10,190 bases of DNA from Lutispora sp. Lineage in GTDB: Bacteria > Bacillota > Clostridia > Lutisporales > Lutisporaceae. Position 1 is the first letter of the stretch, and every line of letters begins with the position of its first letter. The notes under the pieces were generated by a model that worked only from the letters and a program-made list of their open reading frames with translations, did no database searches and was not told where the DNA came from. This document shows, piece after piece, positions 6,073 through 10,190 of the stretch. Both the position numbers and the translations under genes were made by a program. The stretch covers positions 1-10,190 of the forward strand of contig JAUQXG010000328.1 of NCBI GenBank assembly GCA_030834765.1. The letters are read 5' to 3'.

Positions 6073-6253
6073 TCCTATATATTATTTATTAATTTTTTAA
6101 TGATCTCTATATCCATATTCATTCTATTTTTACCATTTTGAAATAGTTCTTTTACTATTCAGGAGGTCTATATATGTAGTAATATTAATAAAATCTACAA
6201 TGATTAAAAAACTTGAACTGCTCTCACATTGTTGTTCTTCCTAAAATGAACAT
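6073..6253. other. Intergenic DNA with no supported gene
   Basis: No convincing gene is seen. A plus-strand AGGAGG at 6161-6166 is followed by an ATG that stops at once (ATG TAG). On the minus strand a 27-codon open stretch ending IVKELFQNGKNRM...IIKKLINNI looks protein-like but is preceded by an in-frame stop and has no good ribosome binding site. It may be a decayed gene remnant. Confidence 0.4.
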
Positions 6254-6278
6254 AAAAAAAAGTCCTCATCGGACTTTT
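6254..6278 (-). terminator. Terminator of the tRNA operon
   Basis: A perfect 8-bp stem (6258-6265 and 6271-6278, core AAGTCC/GGACTT) with a 5-base loop is followed on the minus strand by eight T residues. It lies 12 bases after the tRNA-Tyr CCA end. Confidence 0.95.
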
Positions 6279-6290
6279 ATATTTGCTTAA

Positions 6291-6375
6291 TGGTGGGGGA
6301 AGATGGATTCGAACCATCGAAGTCTGAGACAACAGATTTACAGTCTGCCCCCTTTGGCCGCTCGGGAATTCCCCC
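6291..6375 (-). tRNA. tRNA-Tyr (anticodon GTA)
   Basis: An 85-base class II tRNA with a long variable arm. The acceptor pairs GGGGGAA with TTCCCCC, the anticodon loop is CTGTAAA within CAGA/TCTG stems, and the T loop is TTCGAAT. The CCA end is encoded (6293-6291). It is the last tRNA of the operon. Confidence 0.97.
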
Positions 6376-6383
6376 ATGAATAA

Positions 6384-6459
6384 TGGAGCTGGTGAACGGA
6401 ATCGAACCATCAACCTGCTGATTACAAGTCAGCTGCTCTGCCAATTGAGCCACACCAGC
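6384..6459 (-). tRNA. tRNA-Thr (anticodon TGT)
   Basis: A 76-base tRNA with acceptor GCTGGTG / CACCAGC, anticodon stem CTGAC...ATCAG around TGT, and a TTCGATT T loop. CCA is encoded. The TGT anticodon reads ACA and, by wobble, ACG. It lies 8 bases before tRNA-Tyr. Confidence 0.97.
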
Positions 6460-6486
6460 ACTATTTTTTTTAATTTTAAGAATAAA

Positions 6487-6562
6487 TGGTGGGGACAATA
6501 GGGCTCGAACCTATGACCCTCTGCTTGTAAGGCAGATGCTCTCCCAGCTGAGCTATGCCCCC
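6487..6562 (-). tRNA. tRNA-Val (anticodon TAC)
   Basis: A 76-base tRNA with acceptor GGGGGCA / TGTCCCC, which contains one G-U pair at position 5-68. The anticodon arm is CTGCC-TTACAAG-CAG with TAC, and the T loop is TTCGAGC. CCA is encoded. Confidence 0.97.
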
Positions 6563-6569
6563 ATTTTTC

Positions 6570-6591
6570 GGAATTCGCTATGCGAATATCC
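6570..6591 (-). other. Hairpin in the tRNA-Glu/tRNA-Val spacer
   Basis: The 61-base spacer, longest in the array, carries a stem ATTCGC/GCGAAT (6573-6578 and 6582-6587) extended by GGA/TCC past a single bulged A. No T run follows, so it is more likely a processing or stability hairpin than a terminator. Confidence 0.5.
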
Positions 6592-6623
6592 ACTTCCTCT
6601 GGAAAATTTTTATTGTTATTTAT

Positions 6624-6698
6624 TGGTGACCCGTGGGGGAATCGAACCCCCGTTACCGCCGTGAAAGGGCGATGTCTTGACCGCTTGACCAACGGGCC
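6624..6698 (-). tRNA. tRNA-Glu (anticodon TTC)
   Basis: A 75-base tRNA with acceptor GGCCCGT / ACGGGTC (one G-U pair), anticodon arm CGCCC-TTTCACG-GCG with TTC, and T arm GGGGG-TTCGATT-CCCCC. CCA is encoded. Confidence 0.97.
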
Positions 6699-6715
6699 TT
6701 GCTTTAGAATTAAAA

Positions 6716-6792
6716 TGGTCGGGGTGACAGGACTTGAACCTGCGGCCCCATGGTCCCAAACCACGTGCGCTACCAAGCTGCGCTACACCCCG
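6716..6792 (-). tRNA. tRNA-Pro (anticodon TGG)
   Basis: A 77-base tRNA with acceptor CGGGGTG / CACCCCG, anticodon arm GTGG-TTTGGGA-CCAT with TGG, and T loop TTCAAGT. CCA is encoded. It is the first tRNA of the operon, about 50 bases after the predicted transcription start. Confidence 0.97.
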
Positions 6793-6845
6793 ACATATCA
6801 ACGTCTTGCTGTTTGTTTTGATGTCCCGTCCGACGTGACTATTTT

Positions 6846-6874
6846 ATTATATACAAAACTGATTACATAATCAA
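6846..6874 (-). promoter_or_regulatory. Promoter of the tRNA operon
   Basis: On the minus strand, TTGATT (6874-6869), a 17-bp spacer and a perfect TATAAT (6851-6846) lie 54 bases upstream of tRNA-Pro. The spacing and the -10 box are ideal for sigma-A, and no other promoter is visible between the tRNAs. Confidence 0.85.
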
Positions 6875-6880
6875 TAATTG

Positions 6881-6900
6881 AATTCCATCAAATTCCGTCA
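6881..6900. repeat. Tandem 10-bp direct repeat upstream of the tRNA promoter
   Basis: AATTCCATCA and AATTCCGTCA lie head to tail and differ at one base. One helical turn apart and 6 bases above the -35 box, they are placed where an UP element or activator would bind. Function is inferred only. Confidence 0.6.
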
Positions 6901-7005
6901 TTCTGTCCAACTAAGTCTCATATGTTTTATCATGCTATGTTTTGTTCTGGTTTATGCGATATTATAGTTTTCTTATTTTTGCATATAGTATTAATAAGAA
7001 ACAAT

Positions 7006-7227
7006 TTATACATAATACTTATCATTTGCCCATTTTGCAGGATTATTTATGATATATTCCCTAATGTCCTGCAATTCATTTAGATTTCGAATTATATGTT
7101 CATAGTAAGATTTTTGCCACAATGTGTTTCTTCTGTTTTGAGTACATATCGTTAAAAAATAATAACCTGTCTTCGAATAGTCATAATCTTTTAGCCTTTA
7201 TAGCTTTCTTTGAGATAGTTTATCCAT
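7006..7227 (-). pseudogene. Decayed REP-associated tyrosine transposase (IS200-like, Y1)
   Basis: One minus-strand frame of 74 codons, from ATG at 7225-7227 to TAA at 7006-7008, joins both ends of a RAYT/TnpA-REP protein. The N-terminal piece is RLKDYDYSKTGYYFLTICTQ and the C-terminal piece LWQKSYYEHIIRNLNELQDI followed by REYIINNPAKW. The tenth codon is a TAA stop where the family usually has Arg-Lys-x-Ile/Arg-Leu. The central part, with the His-x-His metal site and much of the catalytic fold, is missing, so about half or more of the protein was deleted in frame. The C-terminal piece keeps a YYEHIIRN motif. A perfect GGAGG site remains before the ATG. It cannot be active. Confidence 0.9.
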
Positions 7228-7344
7228 TTTAGTACCTCCGTATGACATGAGATAATAATTTCGCGGAGCGACGAGGACATCATTCCCTACTATTCATTTT
7301 ACATTAATTCGAAAAACTTTGTAATATTTTTCGTCCTATGCGCC

Positions 7345-7350
7345 TATAAT
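7345..7350 (+). promoter_or_regulatory. Candidate -10 box of yyaC
   Basis: A TATAAT lies 33 bases ahead of the yyaC start. No convincing sigma-A -35 is found at 16-18 bp. Because yyaC-type genes are sporulation-linked, a forespore sigma factor could act here, but no clear consensus for one is seen. Confidence 0.3.
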
Positions 7351-7383
7351 TATTAACTTCATTCTTTTGACGGGGGGATTTTT

Positions 7384-7935
7384 TTGAGTGAGCAAGTTGA
7401 AAACTCAGTATTTTTAGATCATTTTGGAATAAATAATAATGATACTTTTTCTGAAGATGAAATTGCAAAGGCTTTGAGACCTTATGCAGATGAGCAATGC
7501 CTGGTGCTTTGCATCGGAACTGATAAATACATAGGAGACTGTTTGGGACCCTTAGTTGGCACATATTTATTAAATCATCAGATCCCTTGTCCCGTTTTTG
7601 GGACCTTGGATATGCCTGTCCATGCTATCAATTTAAAAAATGCCATAAAAGAAATTAAAGTGAAATATCCTGATCATATGATTATCGCTATAGATGCTTG
7701 TCTTGGCTCTGAGGATTCCATAGGAAATATTCAGCTTAGGACAGGTGCTATACATCCCGGCAAAGGAGTAGGAAAAAAGCTGCCTCCAGTAGGTGACATA
7801 TCCATCGTTGGAATCGTCGACTCTACAGAGCACAGCAGTATATTTCCTCTATATAATATTAGACTGGGAATGGTAATTCAAATGGCCTCAGTCATCGCTA
7901 AAGGTATATGTGCTGGGTTAAAAAATGAAGGATAA
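7384..7935 (+). CDS. yyaC: Spore protease YyaC (DUF1256 family)
   Basis: This 183-residue protein fits the YyaC family (fold related to hydrogenase-maturation proteases such as HybD), which is sporulation-associated. Motifs are VLCIGTDKYIGDCLGPLVGT (41-60) with Asp47 and Asp52, PVFGTLDMPVHAINL (70-84), IIAIDACLGS (100-109), and KLPPVGDISIVGIVD (132-146). These acidic residues are in places where the related proteases bind metal. Residues 1-35 are more variable. The start is a TTG at 7384-7386, preceded by GGGGGGA at 6-nt spacing; no in-frame ATG lies nearby. It is a single gene, convergent with fabZ. The physiological substrate is not established. Confidence 0.93.
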   Translation: MSEQVENSVFLDHFGINNNDTFSEDEIAKALRPYADEQCLVLCIGTDKYIGDCLGPLVGTYLLNHQIPCPVFGTLDMPVHAINLKNAIKEIKVKYPDHMIIAIDACLGSEDSIGNIQLRTGAIHPGKGVGKKLPPVGDISIVGIVDSTEHSSIFPLYNIRLGMVIQMASVIAKGICAGLKNEG

Positions 7936-7938
7936 AGG

Positions 7939-7989
7939 TTATAAGATTGCAAACGTGCAATCTTTGCCATCGTCTTATAAGATGGCAAA
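7939..7989. terminator. Double hairpin between convergent yyaC and fabZ
   Basis: Two perfect 9-bp stems follow each other: AAGATTGCA/TGCAATCTT (7943-7951, 7956-7964) and TTTGCCATC/GATGGCAAA (7963-7971, 7981-7989), sharing two bases. They occupy the 39-base gap and the last codons of fabZ. Neither has a long T run, so termination may be moderate. They probably serve both converging transcripts. The two share a 15-base direct repeat starting TTATAAGAT (7939-7953 and 7975-7989). Confidence 0.6.
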
Positions 7990-8397
7990 AGTTAGCTCCC
8001 CAGATGCGGCTAGGTCTTCGCCCACATAGGCTTGGGCTTTAGCCTTCCCAATACCTCTTTTAAAGGCTATCATTTCTACTTCCATTCTCAAGGTGTCTCC
8101 AGGTACAACCTGCTTTCTAAAGCGAACTCCATCTATGCCTGCAAATACTGCAAGTTTACCTTTGTTTGCTTCCATTCCAAGTATGGATACTGCTCCTACT
8201 TGTGCCATGGCTTCCACGATTAGAACACCAGGCATGATAGGATTCCCAGGAAAGTGGCCTTGAAAAAAAGGCTCGTTGACAGTGACATTTTTTATGCCCA
8301 CTGCCTTTTTCCCATATTCTATATCAATAATCTTATCTACCAGCAAAAATGGATATCTATGGGGTATAATCTCTTGTATTTGCTTTACATCCAACAT
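7975..8397 (-). CDS. fabZ: (3R)-hydroxyacyl-ACP dehydratase FabZ
   Basis: FabZ removes water from beta-hydroxyacyl-ACP in type II fatty-acid synthesis, in the cytoplasm. The 140 residues form one hot-dog domain of usual length. Visible are [11 protein letters not shown] (11-21), the catalytic His48 in [16 protein letters not shown] and the catalytic Glu62 in VEAMAQ, then the C-terminal ELTFAIL. The ATG (8395-8397) lies one base after the flgJ-like stop, with GAGGAAG inside that gene's last codons, so translation is probably coupled. Placement behind flagellar rod genes resembles the flhO-flhP-fabZ neighbourhood of Bacillus subtilis. Just past the stop the last five codons are repeated in frame. 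Confidence 0.98.
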   Translation of the reverse strand: MLDVKQIQEIIPHRYPFLLVDKIIDIEYGKKAVGIKNVTVNEPFFQGHFPGNPIMPGVLIVEAMAQVGAVSILGMEANKGKLAVFAGIDGVRFRKQVVPGDTLRMEVEMIAFKRGIGKAKAQAYVGEDLAASGELTFAIL

Positions 8398-8398
8398 A

Positions 8399-8764
8399 TT
8401 ATTCTTCCTCTACCGTGCTAATATTTTTTGAAAGCTGCTTATACATGATATCTCCAAGACCTATTCCTGGCCCTTTTGCCATTTCTTTAGAATAATTATC
8501 ATATAGCATCTCTTCAAAAGTGTCTTGAGCAAAGCTATTACCCATCAAATCCGTTTTTTGTATGGTGCTTCTCATCTGACTGAACATCATGTTTATAAAA
8601 ACTGCTTCGAAGTTTCTGCAAGCTTCTTTCAGCTTCTTCTCATCCTTCTCCTCTACAGCCTTTTTTAATGTTTCCTCAAACATCCCTGTTTGTACTTCCT
8701 CTGATTTGCTTTTCGCCTGCTCTGTATTTAATATATTATTCCCTGAACTAATAGGATTTATCAT
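8399..8764 (-). CDS. flgJ: Rod-binding protein, FlgJ N-terminal-domain type
   Basis: This 121-residue protein corresponds to the rod-binding half of FlgJ. Residues about 43-112 contain [20 protein letters not shown], then [15 protein letters not shown] and [12 protein letters not shown], the family pattern. The peptidoglycan-hydrolase half found in enteric FlgJ is absent, as is usual in Firmicutes. In the family this domain caps or chaperones rod assembly. Residues 1-40 are polar and probably disordered. An AGGAG site precedes the ATG at 8762-8764 by 5 nt. It follows flgG after a 68-base gap with two hairpins and is coupled to fabZ downstream. Confidence 0.93.
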   Translation of the reverse strand: MINPISSGNNILNTEQAKSKSEEVQTGMFEETLKKAVEEKDEKKLKEACRNFEAVFINMMFSQMRSTIQKTDLMGNSFAQDTFEEMLYDNYSKEMAKGPGIGLGDIMYKQLSKNISTVEEE

Positions 8765-8777
8765 TTTAACTCCTAAC

Positions 8778-8824
8778 TGCAGCTATGCTGCACTAATTAA
8801 ATTGAAAAGATGCAGTCTTTTCAA
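8778..8824 (-). other. Two hairpins in the flgG-flgJ gap
   Basis: A 9-bp perfect stem TTGAAAAGA/TCTTTTCAA (8802-8810, 8816-8824) with a 5-base loop is followed on the minus strand by a weakly T-rich stretch. A second stem, TGCAGC/GCTGCA (8778-8783, 8787-8792), lies just above the flgJ ribosome binding site. Possible roles are partial termination or mRNA stabilisation that sets flgJ-fabZ levels below the rod genes. No function is shown by the sequence. Confidence 0.55.
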
Positions 8825-8832
8825 GCTGTCGC

Positions 8833-9633
8833 CTATCTTCTCAAGTTATTTGCCATTCCTAGCATTTCATCTGCTGTTTGTATAGATTTTGAATTGATCT
8901 CGTATGCTCTTTGCGCTTGTATCAGTTTCACCATTTCTTCCACTATTTGAACATTAGATGATTCTATGAAGCCTTGAAGTACTTTGCCGCCTGATCCATC
9001 ATTTTGTGTATCCACGGCTTCACCGCTTGCACCAGTCCTTTTATAGAAGTTGCTTCCTACACTTTCAAGTCCTGCTGGGTTAACAAAATTGATGATGTTT
9101 ATACTGCCTAAGTCTTCCCACTCGTCACCACCATCTGTTCTCTTTACACTGATTGCTCCTAGCTCATCTATGACAATATCTTTCAAATTTGCTCCTAGCT
9201 CGATATTTCCATTTGTGCCTTGAACAAAATATCCATCAGAGGTTACCAAAGTGGAGTTTTCGCCATCTACAGACACTTTAAGAGTTCCGTCCTTGGTATA
9301 AAGCTCTTCCCCACTGGAGGAAAGCACGCTGAAAAATCCTGATCCGTTTATCGCAAGATCATAAGGATTTGTAGTCTGCTCTAAGTTACCTGTTGTAAAA
9401 AACTTTGTTGTAGCCGCGCTTTTTACACCGTGACCTACTTGTAAATTAACAGGCTTACCTTGTCCATCTTTTATGGTCTCTTTTTCAAGGTTTTCATATA
9501 ATAGGTCTTTAAATTCTACTCTTGTTTTTTTATAGGCTATAGAGTTTACATTTGCCAAGTTGTTTGATATGGTATCAACATTAAGCTGTTGCGCTTGCAT
9601 CCCTGTGCTTGCAGTCCAAAGTGCTCTCATCAT
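8833..9633 (-). CDS. flgG: Flagellar distal rod protein FlgG (FlhP-like)
   Basis: This 266-residue protein is the usual length for FlgG, the distal rod subunit exported by the flagellar type III system. The N-terminal rod signature ALWTASTGMQAQQLNVDTIS then NNLANVNSIAYKK covers residues 4-36. A central NPYDLAINGSGFF follows near residue 90, and the C-terminal GFIESSNVQIVEEMVKLIQA then QRAYEINSKSIQTADEML ends the protein. Both ends would form the coiled helices that pack in the rod. AAGGAGGT lies 8 nt before the first of two adjacent ATGs, so that one is chosen. It starts 14 nt after the upstream flgF-like gene. Confidence 0.96.
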   Translation of the reverse strand: MMRALWTASTGMQAQQLNVDTISNNLANVNSIAYKKTRVEFKDLLYENLEKETIKDGQGKPVNLQVGHGVKSAATTKFFTTGNLEQTTNPYDLAINGSGFFSVLSSSGEELYTKDGTLKVSVDGENSTLVTSDGYFVQGTNGNIELGANLKDIVIDELGAISVKRTDGGDEWEDLGSINIINFVNPAGLESVGSNFYKRTGASGEAVDTQNDGSGGKVLQGFIESSNVQIVEEMVKLIQAQRAYEINSKSIQTADEMLGMANNLRR

Positions 9634-9647
9634 AATTTTCTACCTCC

Positions 9648-10190
9648 TTATATCCTTCCTAATTCATTGACACTTTTCCCTAACATTTCATCATGAGCTT
9701 TTATAAGCTTTTGATTTGCTTCATATGACCGAAGCATTGTGATCATATCTACCATCTCTCTGACAGAATTTACATTAGAGCCTTCTATGTACCCCTGTCT
9801 CACTATACTTTCTGCTTCTGTTAAATTTTCTTGTACATCTATTTCATCAGCGACTTTCATGAGTCCATCGCCTTCTTTTCTCAGTATTTCATAATCCTTA
9901 AAATCAACAAGCTTTAACTTGTCTATAGATACTCCATCTACTAAAACTTCACCTTTTTCATTTATAGATGAATTCTCTCCATTTATTTGAATATACCCAT
10001 TTTCTCCAAGAACCATATTGCCTTCTTTTGTAACTAGATACCCTTCAGCATTTCTAGTGAATTCACCGTTTCTTGTATATCTCTCTCCATTGGGTGTTTC
10101 TATACACATAAAGCCTTTTCCCTCAATTGCCAGGTCTAGTGGATTACCTGTGCTTTGCAGCTGCCCTGGTGTAAAGCTGGAAAACACTTC
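9648..10190 (-). CDS. flgF: Flagellar basal-body rod protein, FlgF/FlhO-like (5' end outside window)
   Basis: This frame remains open to the right edge of the window, so the N-terminal part, probably some 60-80 residues with the usual rod signature, is missing. The 180 residues present include FSSFTPGQLQSTGNPLDLAI then EGKGFM, the conserved centre of FlgF/FlgG-type rod proteins, and the C-terminal GYIEGSNVNSVREMVDMITM, LRSYEANQKLIKAHDEML. An internal ATG near the edge is not the start. It lies directly upstream of flgG, and tandem rod genes are typical (flhO-flhP). FlgF is proximal rod in the family; distinguishing it from FlgG or another rod protein rests on order and divergence. Confidence 0.9.
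   Translation of the reverse strand, partial: EVFSSFTPGQLQSTGNPLDLAIEGKGFMCIETPNGERYTRNGEFTRNAEGYLVTKEGNMVLGENGYIQINGENSSINEKGEVLVDGVSIDKLKLVDFKDYEILRKEGDGLMKVADEIDVQENLTEAESIVRQGYIEGSNVNSVREMVDMITMLRSYEANQKLIKAHDEMLGKSVNELGRI

Noticed and set aside
6086..6170. Minus-strand fragment IVKELFQNGK... as a small gene
   Set aside because: An in-frame stop precedes it, the only ATGs would give about 15 residues and no ribosome binding site is seen; kept only as a possible remnant.
6204..6870. Several overlapping open frames of 60-115 codons on both strands
   Set aside because: They run through five well-formed tRNA genes; peptide strings such as GVAQLAEQ and SSAGRA are typical translations of tRNA genes, not proteins.
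7304..7564. Minus-strand open frame of 86 codons
   Set aside because: It overlaps the start of yyaC on the other strand, has no ribosome binding site and shows no family resemblance.
1..10190. CRISPR array, prophage or integrative element
   Set aside because: No regularly spaced repeats, integrase, phage structural genes or attachment-site duplication at the tRNAs were seen. The only mobile trace is the dead RAYT.

Overview
The window comes from an AT-rich, low-GC Gram-positive, spore-forming and motile bacterium, most likely a member of the Clostridia. This is inferred from a YyaC-type spore protease, flagellar rod genes of Bacillus/Clostridium type, an S-box (SAM-I) riboswitch ahead of metK, strong GGAGG ribosome binding sites and AT-rich intergenic DNA. 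No species can be named from the sequence alone.

Layout, left to right. (a) The 3' end of an unrecognised plus-strand gene (to 155) meets a convergent minus-strand operon (225-1422) at a shared 19-bp hairpin. That operon is transcribed sigma factor, DUF1659, DUF2922, YvrJ: a small sigma-70-family factor followed by three tiny proteins of unknown function, the last a membrane peptide missed by size-limited ORF finding. (b) A second minus-strand operon (4162-1622) encodes a FliK-like protein, a free-standing FlhB C-terminal-domain protein and a YaaR-family protein. It has a sigma-D-like -10 element in front and an intrinsic terminator behind. (c) metK (SAM synthetase, minus) has its own promoter, SAM-I aptamer and terminator, so it is switched off by its product. 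(d) A small acidic antitoxin-like ORF of unknown role lies at 5765-6019. (e) A minus-strand tRNA operon is transcribed Pro-Glu-Val-Thr-Tyr, with all CCA ends encoded, a good promoter and a clean terminator. (f) A dead REP-associated (IS200-like, Y1) transposase lies at 7006-7227; it has an intact ribosome binding site but an in-frame stop and no catalytic core. (g) A plus-strand yyaC gene converges on the minus-strand operon flgF-like, flgG, flgJ-like, fabZ. The first gene of that group runs off the right edge.

How the genes relate. Two separate minus-strand groups serve the flagellum. The right-hand one encodes rod components plus a rod-binding protein, with fabZ attached at a 1-nt gap, an arrangement resembling the flhO-flhP-fabZ neighbourhood of Bacillus subtilis. 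The FliK/FlhB-like pair mirrors the ruler and export-switch partners of the flagellar type III apparatus but lacks the autocleavage site, so its role is open. The least understood unit is the sigma-DUF1659-DUF2922-YvrJ operon at the left. It looks like a self-contained regulatory module with a membrane peptide as last product and is the best candidate here for an undescribed system.
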